From positions 1 through 64,000 of the forward strand of contig JADYXR010000122.1 of assembly GCA_021772095.1 (NCBI GenBank): a DNA stretch of 64,000 bases, in the 5' to 3' direction. The notes under the pieces are model-generated. The model saw only the letters and a list, made by a program, of their open reading frames with translations. It was not told the DNA's origin and ran no database searches. The stretch is from Candidatus Obscuribacter sp. (GTDB lineage Bacteria; Cyanobacteriota; Vampirovibrionia; Obscuribacterales; Obscuribacteraceae). Positions 44,769 through 56,900 of the stretch are shown piece by piece. Each line of letters starts with the position of its first letter. Position 1 is the stretch's first letter. A program made the position numbers and the translations under genes.

Positions 44769-46487
44769 CTAAGCGGAAGCACTCTTCGGTTCTTTCGATC
44801 GAAGTTCGATTTCCGGCAAAAAGAAATTGGCGACAATCGCTGCGGCAAGCGCAATTGCGTATAGCGACAAAACCGCTTGAATCGCCTGTTCCAGCGAGCC
44901 TTGCTTCATCAGAGTAAGCATCAGCGCGCTCATCAAGCCAGTGCCTAAGGTGCCGCCGAGCGATCTGAAAAACTGCGACATCGAGGTCGCCACACCCATC
45001 AGATTTCCTTTGACGAAGTTTTGAATGATGATGCTGTGAATTGGCAAAAGCAGCCCCAGCCCGACGCCGCCTGCAGCTGCGCAGCCAAGAAGGAACGCCG
45101 GCGAAGTTGTTTTATTCACCGTGCCCAAAAGAATTGTGCCAATTTCCATCAATACAAGCGATCCGAGAATCAATAATTTGTACTTGCCGGTTTTCGCAAT
45201 CGCGATTCCGCCAGCCACACTGGCGCCCGCGACGACCAGCATCAAGGGCGTCAGAAGCGCGCCCGACTCGGTCGCGGATACGCCGAGGACGGTTTGCAGC
45301 ATCATCGCAATCAACAGCATCGAGCCGAAAAGACCAATGCCGGTGACGAAAACTGTGAATAACGAAATGCTGATTATTCGATCGCGGAAAATTTGCAAGG
45401 GAATAAGCGGTTCGGCAGCCGTTTTTTCACGGATTAAAAACGCGACCAGCGAGATTAAAGAAATTGTTCCTTCAATTGCCGACGTCGAATTTACCGAACC
45501 AGTTTTTCCAATCTCCGACGAAGCCAGTAACAACGGCGCGATACACAATATAAAAAGAACGATTCCCGGGTAATCGATAAGCGCCTCGGCTTTGGCTCTC
45601 GACGATTTTGGATATGTATATGTAAACACTATCGCTGCCACTACTACTGGTGGAATGTTTATATAGAAAATATATCGCCAGCTTTGAGTTTCAACCAACC
45701 AGCCACCGACGACCGGTCCGATGATCGCCGCAAGAATAAACGCCGCTGCCAGCAAACCCTGATATTTACCGCGTTCTCGCGCGCTGAAGAGTTCTCCAAC
45801 TGCAACGAAACTCAAGCCGATCATTGCACCGCCTGCGATGCCTTGCAGTGCGCGAAAGAAAATCAGCTGGTCCATCGCCCTCAATGAAAAGATCGGGTCG
45901 ATTAAACCAGCGACGCCGCAAAGCGCCGAGGTGACGCCGAAAAGAAGTGTAACTACGATTAGAATCGGTTTCACTCCGTAGATATCGGAGAGCTTTCCAG
46001 CCACTGGTGTGGTCACGGTCGCAAACAACAGATAGGACGTGATCAACCAGGCGCCGCGATCGAAATCATTCAACAGGGTGGCTATCTTCGGGATCGCTAC
46101 GTTAAGAACGGTCTGGTCGATGGCAGACAAAAAGATTGCGATTTGCAAACCAATCAACACACCAATTTTTCCGGCGCCTACGTTGCCATTGCCAGCCGTT
46201 TCTAAATTTTCGCCGCCGGAAGAACCGACGAGGCCCGCGCCCGTTCGATCGCCCAAAGCCCCAGCGCTGCCGACGTTTGCGCCTTCATCACTGTCGATGT
46301 TTGAGCCCCCGGCATTGGTCGAGTTTAATTTCTCGCCTTTAATCGCGCTTAAAGTCTCGTCGTCAAAAGAGCTTAAAATTTTTTTATCCAGCCGCGCCGA
46401 TGCGACCGTCCCCGAGCGATAACGTTTTGAAAACCATACTTTCGAATTTGGCCGCCTGCAGCTTTTCGTTGAAGCGCGCGTTGACAT
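44769..46487 (-). CDS. MFS exporter, DHA2 (EmrB/QacA) family
   Basis: Fourteen membrane helices start near residue 111. 'FLSAIDQTVLNVAIPKIA' is DHA2 motif D1, 'GKLSDIYGVKP' is motif A, and 'FFRALQGIAGGAMIGLSF' with 'RGKYQGLLAAAF' are further family marks. The family exports lipophilic compounds by proton antiport. The first ~110 residues are a Gly/Asn/Ser-rich extension and the ATG lies 104 bases inside the preceding glycosyltransferase gene. A GTG (in 'KIGVLIGL', near 46155) would give a normal-length exporter, so the start is unsure. It lies between glycosyltransferase genes, upstream of the lipid synthase; a role in exporting a lipid product is inference. Confidence 0.9.
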   Translation of the reverse strand: MSTRASTKSCRRPNSKVWFSKRYRSGTVASARLDKKILSSFDDETLSAIKGEKLNSTNAGGSNIDSDEGANVGSAGALGDRTGAGLVGSSGGENLETAGNGNVGAGKIGVLIGLQIAIFLSAIDQTVLNVAIPKIATLLNDFDRGAWLITSYLLFATVTTPVAGKLSDIYGVKPILIVVTLLFGVTSALCGVAGLIDPIFSLRAMDQLIFFRALQGIAGGAMIGLSFVAVGELFSARERGKYQGLLAAAFILAAIIGPVVGGWLVETQSWRYIFYINIPPVVVAAIVFTYTYPKSSRAKAEALIDYPGIVLFILCIAPLLLASSEIGKTGSVNSTSAIEGTISLISLVAFLIREKTAAEPLIPLQIFRDRIISISLFTVFVTGIGLFGSMLLIAMMLQTVLGVSATESGALLTPLMLVVAGASVAGGIAIAKTGKYKLLILGSLVLMEIGTILLGTVNKTTSPAFLLGCAAAGGVGLGLLLPIHSIIIQNFVKGNLMGVATSMSQFFRSLGGTLGTGLMSALMLTLMKQGSLEQAIQAVLSLYAIALAAAIVANFFLPEIELRSKEPKSASA

Positions 46488-47595
46488 CGGCTTTGAGCTT
46501 CTCGAGTTCAGTCGCTACCTGCACGTTATTGTGTCGCATCCACAACAGGCGACTGGTGAGATTGCCTGGTTCTGATAGGTCAGTCATCCAGAACTCATTC
46601 TGAATGATATATCGAGCACCGTGGTGAGGATGGCTAATCAACGGCAATCCGCACATAGCAGCTTCTGCCAGGACGTTGCCTAAATGTTCCTGCAGGGTGG
46701 GCAAAACCAGGACGTCACTCGCTTTCATGATGGAAGGAATGGTGTCGACGTCGACGGTCAACCAGTGAATGCGATCGCCGAGCAGCCGTTTACCCTGCTC
46801 TTGAAGCGAGCGGGTGTCGACCTCGGGAGCGCCACAGAGGACCAGTTTCACCTTCGGATCGCCGAGTCGCGCCACTTCGTCAATCAAATAATCCAGACGT
46901 TTATGGTACTTATTCCAGGCCGCTACGCAAAGCACGACCCAGTCGTCGTCTTCGAGTCCAAGCGATTGGCGAACAGTGGAACGATTGACGTGAGTATCGA
47001 GATTTGGAAAACAATTTGTGAGCAGTTCCATGCGCTCGCGCGGAATGCCCAAATCGAGCGCCTCTTCATACTTTCGGGGCTGAATCTGCTGGATGTAATC
47101 CAAATCCTTATATGCGTTTGGATCCGGCAGACCACCATTGGCAAAAATAATTTTGAATTTTAGTCCGAAGATATTTCGGCTGGCGCTGACCATGTGCGCC
47201 AGCGGGAAATCTTTGAGCCAGACCACGTCCGGGCGCCAGGCCAGAAGCTCGAAATTGAGCGCGCTCCAGAAGCTTACTTGCTCGACACCATAGGTCCATT
47301 CCCAGCGATGCTGCTCAGAAATGAACGGCAAAGTGTGGACGCCCTTTGTCCAGATGCTATTGCGGGGCATGTTCCAGAGTTGCTTTCCTCCAGGATAGTT
47401 ACCGCCGCAAAACAGTCTGACGTCGAGATCAGTATGGCGGCGAAGAGCTTCATACCAGCGTGCAGTCGAGGTTTCGAACCCGCGCGTCACATTGCCCAGA
47501 CCGCAGCTGACCAGCGCCAATTTGGTGGCACTAGCTTGAGAACGCAGTTCTGTTGCGCTCTTCGACGTTTCTGATTTTTGTCCAAGTTCCGCCAA
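46384..47595 (-). CDS. GT4 family glycosyltransferase
   Basis: 403 residues with a GT-B fold. The second domain has 'VVLCVAAWNKYHKRLDYLIDEVA', 'KLVLCGAPEVD' and the nucleotide-sugar block 'VLPTLQEHLGNVLAEAAMCG', followed by LPLISHPHHGA, in which the Glu and 'G(N/L)V..EAMA' pattern are those of retaining GT4 enzymes. The N-terminal 'SCGLGNVTRGFETSTARWYEAL' is the donor-loop start. There is no signal peptide. It overlaps the MFS gene at its 3' end by 104 bases if that gene's long start is used. It diverges from the megasynthase operon. Confidence 0.9.
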   Translation of the reverse strand: MAELGQKSETSKSATELRSQASATKLALVSCGLGNVTRGFETSTARWYEALRRHTDLDVRLFCGGNYPGGKQLWNMPRNSIWTKGVHTLPFISEQHRWEWTYGVEQVSFWSALNFELLAWRPDVVWLKDFPLAHMVSASRNIFGLKFKIIFANGGLPDPNAYKDLDYIQQIQPRKYEEALDLGIPRERMELLTNCFPNLDTHVNRSTVRQSLGLEDDDWVVLCVAAWNKYHKRLDYLIDEVARLGDPKVKLVLCGAPEVDTRSLQEQGKRLLGDRIHWLTVDVDTIPSIMKASDVLVLPTLQEHLGNVLAEAAMCGLPLISHPHHGARYIIQNEFWMTDLSEPGNLTSRLLWMRHNNVQVATELEKLKADVNARFNEKLQAAKFESMVFKTLSLGDGRIGAAG

Positions 47596-47993
47596 GGGAA
47601 ACCGATCCTGGTAACCGACTAATTATACTCGCCCATTGATCGCATTCTTAGCAAAATTTTCGTGGGAAAGTGACGACTTCGTTTAACAGATATCTATGTA
47701 GTTTAGTGTTGCTTGGAAACCTAAATTCTCGCTCACCTTTGTAATGCCAGTGCCTCTCGGGAGCTTAATAGTTAAAACCTGTCCCCTGGCAGAATCGCCA
47801 GAAAAATCCTAGACTCTACGGCAGAAACCCTATAGCCGATTACGCGCTTTTATAGCGTTCGATTAGCCAAATAATGTTCACATTGACCATACTTTGTGCG
47901 CTAGTGAGATAGGGTTGTGGGGGGATGGTAGATAGAAGACTGCGGTAGCTTTCAGGCACGAAAGATTCACCGCGTCACAATATCGGAGCTCTT
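47596..47993. promoter_or_regulatory. Divergent gap upstream of the lipid megasynthase
   Basis: No gene is visible. TTGACC at 47883-47888 is a possible -35, but no good -10 lies 16-18 bases after it. A short hairpin CTGGC-AGAATC-GCCAG (47786-47801) is followed by A5T. A G-rich stretch (about 47912-47928) precedes the start. GGAG at 47985-47988 is the ribosome site for GTG 47994. Confidence 0.4.
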
Positions 47994-50900
47994 GTGTCGG
48001 CACTGGGAATAATTGTCATTTCACCGTCGGGACCTCGACGAGTATTCAGCACGCCGGGTCTTGCGATTTCAGCTGCGCGGGCTGGTGCGACTGGCATACT
48101 CGATCTTGAGTTCGTCAGCGACGGAACGGAAATTCGAAACGCATTCGAAAAACTGCGCAGTTCTGCAAAGAAGGGGCGCATCGGGGTTCGTTGCAGGTCC
48201 GGGCACTTACCGGCTGCCAGTACTTTCGGCAATGTCGCCGCGAGCAGTTCGGTTATGGTGATAACCGCCGGGCTTGATAGTTTTGATTTGAAAAAACTGA
48301 AACAAGACATTGCCACGGCAAAATCAGCCGGCTTTGAAGTGATCGTGGAAACGGTCAGCGTCAAAGAAGCGCTGGAGGCAGAAAAAGCCGGAGCCCACGC
48401 AATCATCGCCAAAGGGCATGAGAGTGGTGGTCGCGTAGGTGATACCACCACGTTTGTTTTGGTTCAGCAATGCGCGCGTCAATTAAAAATTCCAGTTTGG
48501 GCTCAAGGTGGCATTGGTCTGCACACGGCAGCAGCAGTGGCTGCAGCTGGCGCCGCCGGCATCGTGCTCGATTCGCAATTATATCTGTGCCGCGATTCGT
48601 TGATTCCAGCCGATGTGCAATTGCGCTTCGAGCGTCTGGATGGATCGGAAACATCATTGATTCAATTTACCGATGGCGGCTCACGCTATCGGCTTCTTGC
48701 GGCCAACGCTTCCACGCGTTTGCAGGAACTGGAGCAGTCGTCTAAAGCAAGAGCTGCTGAGATTCTTCAAGACAATGTCTCGGCAACTTCAGACGATGAA
48801 GTCTGGATTGTTGGACAAGACTCATGCTTTGCCAAAACTTTGGCGACTGTCGGTGGCACCGTATCTGGTTGCATCGAAGTAATTCGCCAGACAGTCGCAG
48901 CTCATATTGAAACTGTTTCCAAGCTGAAAGTGCTCGAGGAAAATTCGGACCTCGCCGAATCGCACGGCACGCGTTATCCGATCGTTCAAGGCGCGATGAC
49001 CAGAGTCAGCGACACCAGCGAGTTTGCCTTCAAAGTCGCCGAAGGTGGTGGCTTGCCATTCCTGGCGCTCTCGATGATGCGCGGTCCTGAAATCGAAAAA
49101 CTTATAAATGAAACCAAAGCGCGGCTCGGCAATTTGCCGTGGGGTGTTGGAACTCTCGGTTTCGTTCCTCAACAATTGCGTCAAGAACAAATGGATGTGG
49201 TCAATCGGCACAAGCCACCATTTGCTTTGATTGCCGGCGGTCGCCCGGATCAAGCGAAGGCACTCGAAGACGCAGGCACCAAGACATATTTGCATGTGCC
49301 GTCGCCTTTGCTACTCAAGTCATTCATTGAAATGGGATCGCGTCGCTTTATTTTCGAAGGAAAAGAATGCGGCGGTCACGTCGGTCCACGCTCCAGTTTT
49401 GTACTCTGGGAGCAAATGATCGATGTGTTGTTGAATTCGGTTGGACCGAAAGAAAAGCCGGCGACCTTCCATGTTCTCTTTGCCGGTGGCATTCACGACG
49501 ACCTTTCGGCAGCAATGGTGGCAACCATGGCAGCGCCGCTTGCAGCGCGCGGAATCAAGATCGGTATGCTGGTCGGAACCGCTTACCTGTTTACAGAAGA
49601 AGCGGTTAGCGCCGGAGCGATTGTTTCGAAGTTCCAGGACGCCGCGCTCAAGTGCGATGACACCGTGCTTCTCGAAACCGGACCGGGACACTCGATCCGT
49701 TGCATCGACTCTCCTTATAAAGAAATTTTCGATCGCTGCAGAAACGATTTGCAAACGCAAAACAAAAGCAGAGATGAAGTTCGCGAAGAATTGGAATTGA
49801 TGAATCTCGGCCGTTTGCGGATCGCCAGTAAGGGCACCACGCGCGGCAAGGGTAGCGATCTGGAAACTTTGCCTGTCGAAAAACAATGGCAAGAAGGCAT
49901 GTATATGATCGGCCAGGTCGCCGCTATGCATGACAAAGTTCTGACCATTCCGGAATTGCACCGCAATATCGCAACCGATGGACAGCAACTTCTCAGCGAA
50001 TTGGCCAAGCGTGATTTCAATGTCGCGGTCAACCGCGAAGGCGAACGCGAGGGCATTGCCATCGTCGGAATGTCTTGCATGTTCCCGCAAGCCAACGATG
50101 TGGAAACCTTCTGGCAGAACGTTTTAAACAAGGTCGATTCGATTGAAGAAGTACCTGCTACTCACTTTAATTGGAAAAACTATTACGACAAAGATCCGTT
50201 AGCTCGCGATAAATGCGTCTCAAAATGGGGCGGTTTCATCGCTGACGTGGTTTTTGATCCAACGCCTTACGGCATTCCACCGAGCAGTCTCGACGCCATC
50301 GATCCTATGCAGGTCTTGATACTGGAAGCGGCTCGCAGTGCGCTGTTTGATGCTGGATACAATCAAAGAAAATTTGCTCGCGAAAAGACTTCCGTGATTC
50401 TGGCAAATGCCGGTCACGGTCCGATCACCGCGTTGTATTCATTGCGTTCGATGCTTGGTTGGAAACTCGATGGTCTCGATGATGAAGCCGTGGAAGAAAT
50501 CAAATCGCGTCTGCCGGAGTGGACGGAAGATTCATTCGCCGGTTATCTCGGCAATGTCACCGCCGGTAGAGTCGCTAATCGTCTCGACTTAAAGGGACTG
50601 AACTTCTCAATCGACGCTGCTTGCGCCAGTTCACTTGCCGCGCTCTACGTAGGCATCTCCGACTTGCGCGCCGGAACCAGCGATGTGGTATTGCTCGGCG
50701 CAGCCGACACTCACAATCAACCTGGCGACTTTATGAGTTTCTCCAAGACTCATGCTCTGTCACCTCGCGGAAAATGCCATACATTTGACGCAGATGCTGA
50801 CGGCATCGCAATCAGCGAAGGCATGGCGATGGTTGTTTTGAAACGACTGTCCGATGCAGAACGTGATGGCGATCGTATTTATGCAGTGATTCGCGGAATC

Positions 50901-53900
50901 GGCGGCTCCAGTGATGGACGCGATCTGAGTCTGACAGCACCCCGTCCAGCCGGTCAGATGTTGGCTCTTGAAAGAGCTTACGAAGACGCCGGAATTTCAC
51001 CCTCTACAGTTGGTCTGGTTGAAGCGCATGGAACCGGCACCATCGCTGGTGACAAAGCTGAAGTTGAAGCTTTGACCAAAATATTTCAGAAATTTGGTGC
51101 GGCACCGGAAAGTTGCGCGATTGGCTCTGTTAAAACGAACATCGGGCACACTAAAGCTGCTGCTGGTCTGGCTTCTATCGTTAAGATCGCCAAGTCGCTG
51201 TACCATAAAATGTTGCCGCCGAGCATCAACGTCAAAAATCCAAGTCCGGCTTGTAAGTTCGGTGAGGGACCATTCTTCCTCAACACTGAGAGCCGCCCAT
51301 GGTTGCATTCTGATACTTCAGCGCCTAGACGCGCCGGAGTTAGTGCCTTCGGATTTGGTGGCACCAACTTCCACACTATCCTCGAAGAGTATGTGCCGGC
51401 GTGCGCAGTCAACGAACCGCCAACATTGCAGGCCTGGCCGGCTGAGTTGTTGGTTTGGAAATCGGCGTCACAAGAAGATTTGCTCAAGGCACTCAAACAA
51501 GCCGAACTGGCTGTTGAGAAATTGTTGTCCGAAGAGAAGGTCGAAACTGTTGCCACAAGCAATTCCAGCCGCCGGTTGTTCGAACTGGCCAGCAAATTGC
51601 AGTTGAAGTTCCATGAATCATCCACCGCGAAATGCGCGCTCTCGATAGTGGCATCGTCGCTGACCGATTTGAAATCTAAAATAGATCGCGTCAGACAAAT
51701 GCTCGACAAGCCGGAAGCGAAGAACTTCAGCTTGCCGATTGGAATTCACTATTCAGCCGGTTCTCTAGAGAGCGGCAAAGTCGCTTTTCTCTTCCCGGGA
51801 CAGGGCTCACAACGCATCGACATGCTCAAAGATTTGTCGATGTACTTGCCGGAACTGCGAAAGTCAATCGACGAGTCTGACGAAATTCTCAAAGAGAAAA
51901 TGGGTCTGTCGGTTGCAAGAGCGATTTATCCATCTTCAAGTTTGTCTGAGTCAATCAAAACTGCTCAAGCAGAACAGCTGACCAACACGCAAATCGCACA
52001 ACCTGCCCTGGGCGCGTGCGACCTTGCCATGTATCGCGTTTTGCAATCGTTTGGTTTGAAACCGGATATGGTGGCTGGTCACAGTTACGGTGAATACGTT
52101 GCTCTACATGCAGCAGGCGTCTTCTCCGTCGAGCAATTGCTCAACCTCTCAGCAGAACGGGGACGCATTTTGAACGAATGCGCCAGCAACAACCCGGGCG
52201 CAATGGCTGCTGTTTCAAGCGATGTCGACACGATTGCGTCTGTAATTGAAAACGTTCCGAACGTTTATCTCGCCAACGTCAACACGCCTAATCAGTGCAT
52301 CATATCTGGTGCCACCGAAGCGGTAACTCAAGCGGTTGAGTTGTTCAAAAAACAAAACATCGCCTGCAAGGTCATTCCAGTTTCGGCAGCATTCCACAGT
52401 CCGCTGCTTAAGGCATCACAAGCGCCTCTAGAGAAGGCCTTGAATCAATACAAGTACTCGGCACCGTCGGTCGCTGTTTATTCAAACACGACAGCGAAGC
52501 CGTATGAGAACAACGCGGATCGCATCGTTTCTCAACTAGCTGAGCATGCGCTCAAACCAGTTTTGTTCGCCAAGCAACTCGAAGCAATGCATGATTCGGG
52601 TGCTCGGATTTTCGTTGAAGTCGGTCCCGGCAGCGTCCTCACAGGTCTTGCCGATTCGACATTACAAGGTAAGGAGTTCATTGCCGTTTCAACAGAGCGC
52701 GCGAAAAACTCACTTGAACATTTCCTGAGCACCATCGGACTGCTTGCAGCTCATGGCGCAATTAAAGATATTGGGAAGTTATTCTGGAATCGTATGCCCG
52801 GCTTGCAGGGCAATACTTATGAGCTTGCCGTGGCAAGGAAGCGTGGATCGCTGCTTTACCGCGTCAATAGTGTAGGGATCGAACGTGTAGACAAAGCCGC
52901 GAAAAACTTGCAAGCAAATGCCTCGGCCGACAAAAATCAGAAATCTCAAATTCAAAACGTTAAACCTCAGAAATTGAGTATGGAAACAGGTAGAACCATG
53001 GCACACAACGTCAGAAACGCCTCTGAAAATGGAAAAGATGAAATCAATAAGAACGATATCGTTCTCGATACATCTCCACTGACGAACGCGCAAAACAACG
53101 GCTCGAATGGACGCCCAGCCTACGCAGGCGGCGCGGTACCATCGAACGGGCAGCACACCACAGGCGGTGCCTCACCGGTGCAGCAGCAGCGCGCGGCGTA
53201 TCAAAATGATAATCGCAATTTGCCAAACCAGGTCAGCGTCAATCCGCCGGCTCAGTATCCTGTGCAGTATCAGCCTCAATACAATAATATGCAGCAAGGC
53301 GCTCAGCCGAATTTCGGCAACGTGCGACCAGACGGCACTCTGGAACGCGTGATGTCAGAGTTCCAACGCAGCATGTTGGAGATGACTAATCGTTTCCTCG
53401 AGACTCAAGAAAACGTTATGATGGCTTACCTCCAGGGGGGACAAAGCGTCAATCGCGGACAGCAGGGTCAACAGTTTGTGCAACAGCAGTTCGGACAAAC
53501 TCAACAATTTGCTCCTCAGCAATTTGCTGGACAAAACCAACCTCAGCACTTCGGTGGACACAATCCGCAGTACGCTCCGCAACAAGCTCCGCAGTTTGCA
53601 GCACAGCAGGCTGCGCCGCAATACGCTCCGCAGCAATTTAACGGTCAGCAAAACTCACAGCAGTTTGCGCCTCAGCAATTTGCTCAGCCGGTTTCGCAAG
53701 AACAATTCGCACCGGCGAATCAAACAACCTCCTTTAACCAACTCGGCGCACAATTCGTGCCCGCCGATCAGCTTACTGGTGGCAACGGTCAGTTAGGAAG
53801 TAACGGACACGGCAATAACGGTTATTCAACAACCAACGGCTCGCATGATGTCTTAGCCGATCTCGAAGTTGCTTCCAATGGCAATGGTTCAAACGGAAAC

Positions 53901-56900
53901 GGCAACGGCAACGGCCATTATCGGCAAGAAGTAGAAGCTGTGACTTCCAACGGAAGTGCACCAGCCGCTGCCTCGGCAGGTCTCGATACGGAAGCACTGG
54001 TCGACAGCCTCTACGAAATCGTGAGCGACCGCACCGGCTATCCTCGCGAGATGCTCGATCCGACTTTGGATCTGGAAGCTGATCTCGGAATCGATTCTAT
54101 TAAACGAGTCGAAATTCTCAACAACTTTAGAAAGTTGTTGCCTGAAACAACCCAAGAGAAATTGGAAAGCGGCATCGAAAAATTGGCCGGAACCAAGACT
54201 CTGCAAGGCATTATCGAGTGGATTGAATCCCTCAACGATAGTATCGAGGATGGTGCATCCGCTAGTGATTCAGTTTCCGTTGGCGCGCCTTTGGAAACTG
54301 GTGACTACAACAACATCGTTCGCGGTGTCGTCACCACCAAGAAATTAGATGCAGTCGTGAAAGCGACTGTAGAGTTGGCTCCGGCCATGTTGCTCGTTTC
54401 GGAAACCGTCGAACAAGGACAAAAACTGAAGAAGCTTTTGACCGACGCCGGTTTGAACGCAGCCAATTTGTTAGTGACTGATGCCAGCGAAGCCAAAGTC
54501 ACCAGGGCTGTTGATGAACTGCGTCAAAAGCACGGATCAATCGGTTCGGTCCTTTATATGTCAGGCTCGCCTGTCTCGGCTGGCTCCGCTCTTCCTGTAG
54601 CGGGACTGTTCCAGATCATTAAAGATGTCGAATCAGATTTGAGAGAATCTGCCGAAGGTGGCAAACGTGCTGCAGTCGTCCTCACAACTGTACTGGGCGG
54701 TGCGTTCGGCGCTTCTGGTCTTAACAGCGACCTACCTGCGGAAAGCCTTGTTCAGCAAGCCGGTATCGTCGGTCTCTCTAAGACTGTCGCGAAAGAATAT
54801 CCCGAGGTTCATGTAAAGGCGATCGATTTCGAATCGAAAGTTTCACCTGAACAGTTCGCTAAAGCGGTGGTGGCAGAATTGACTGCCCAGGACGACATCG
54901 TCGAAATTGGTATCCGAGGAAACGAACGTTACGGAATGGACGTCGTCGAGTATTCCTACGATGCCGACGCAGTTCCCGACGCACTGGCCGCAAGCAACGC
55001 CTCCCGCGTTTCTGAAATCAGCGGTCTGACGTCATCATCAGTGGTGCTTGTCACCGGTGGCGCACGTGGTATCACGGCAGAAATTGCACTTGATCTTGCC
55101 AGACGTCATCAGCCTAACTTCATCATCGTAGGCCGGCTTCCACGCCCGACTGAAATCGAATCGCCGACAACTGCCGGTCTCGAATCAGCCAAGGATTTGA
55201 AAGCTGCAATCATCAATGAACTGCAAGCCAGCGGTAAAATCATCAACGTACGCAACGTTGAAAAAATCTACCAACAGCTGCTTCGCGAGCGTGAAGTTCG
55301 AGAAACGCTAACGAAGATGCAAGCCGCCGGCTCCACCGTTCGCTACTATTCCTGCGACGTGACCGACGATGCCGCATTCAGCCGTTTAATCGATTCCATC
55401 TACGAAACTTCCAACATCGATGGTGTCATCCACGGTGCCGGTATCATCGAAGACGCGTTGATCAAAGATAAAATGCTCGAATCATTCGAGCGTGTTTTCA
55501 AAACCAAAGTGGATAGCGCTCTCACCTTGTCGCGCAGCATTCGCTTCGACACTCTGAAATTCATGTACTTCTTCTCTTCCGTAGTCGGAAGAACGGGCAA
55601 CTCCGGTCAAGCCGATTATGTTTCCGCCAATGAAGCGTTGAACAAATTGGCAATCCGCATCAACAGCACCACCGACGCTCGTGTCGCCGCACTCTTGTGG
55701 GGACCATGGCAAGCCGGAATGGCGCCGCCGGAACTCGAAGAAGTCTTCGCCAGCCACGGCTGGTCGATGATCCAACCTCAAGACGGCCGCGTTTGCTTCT
55801 ATGAAGAAATGACGTGCGGACGTCCTGAAGTTGAAGTCATGCTCGTCGGCAAACTTAAAGATAAGAACCGTCCAGAGCAACTGAAAAGTCCGTCGGCAGA
55901 GAGTTCTGCTTCTGCGGTCGAAAGCACAGTAACGCTTCTCGCTCCAGTTAACGAAGCCGCTCAAACAACCCAATTGCAATCTTCGAGCGAATCCGAATCT
56001 CTCCTTTTGAATCTCGCTGCATCAGCGCAGATCAGTCCCTCCGGAGTGTTTCTAAACAAGGCTCAATTGAAGTCGACGAAACCTCTGCGTTTCACTTATA
56101 TGACTGACAGCGCTCAGCACCATTATCTCCACGATCATAAGTTCGATGGAATTCCTGTGATGCCGATGGCGGTGGCACTGGAAATGATGTTGGAAGCTGC
56201 TCGCTCGGTGTTCCCGAATCAGCATCTCATCCGTGTTTCCAATCTCGACATTCCAGCAGGAATTGTTTTCCATACAGATAAAAAGGAATTTGCCGTCGAG
56301 GCAAAACCGGATAGAAATGGTCAAATCGATTTGCAACTCAGTTCGCTCGGAGCCGCTGGCAAAGCGCACTTCCGCTGCAAAGCTCAGTTTGCTTCTTCAC
56401 CACTTCTGCTTCCTGATGAGTGGGTGACAGCTACAGCAAGCCGCATTCCTCGCACCATCGGTCAATGTTCGCAATTGCCCTGCGAGGCGAACGTGCCACA
56501 ACCTCAAGATGTTTATGGCAAGTGGCTCTTCCACGGACCGATCGTCCAGGGCATGGAAAGCGTTTTGTTCCTCGCCGATGATGGGATCGCCGGTGAAGTG
56601 CGTGGTGCACATCCTTCGATCTGTACATCGACCGTTGATTCCAGTCAGTGGATTGTCGATCCGGTTTTACTGGATAGCGCAATGCAATTGGCAGGCATCT
56701 GGGCCAGATTCTATCGCGACGTAACCGTGTTACCGACTGGATTTAAGACGATGCATTTGTTCGGACCAATGCCGTTGAAGGGCACCGCACAAATCCGATT
56801 GAATCCTGCGATGACTACGGAACTGCTCTGCGACCTGGCTATCTACGACGAGAAAGGCGCTCTTGCTTTTGTTGTCGAAGGTCTCGGCGGCATCGCCAGC

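Noticed and set aside
47912..47928. G-rich stretch upstream of the first synthase as a possible G-quadruplex
   Set aside because: It has only two long G runs, fewer than the four needed for a standard quadruplex.
49320..50090. Open frame of 256 codons antisense to the first synthase
   Set aside because: It lies wholly within a well supported synthase domain region and shows no family motif or ribosome site.
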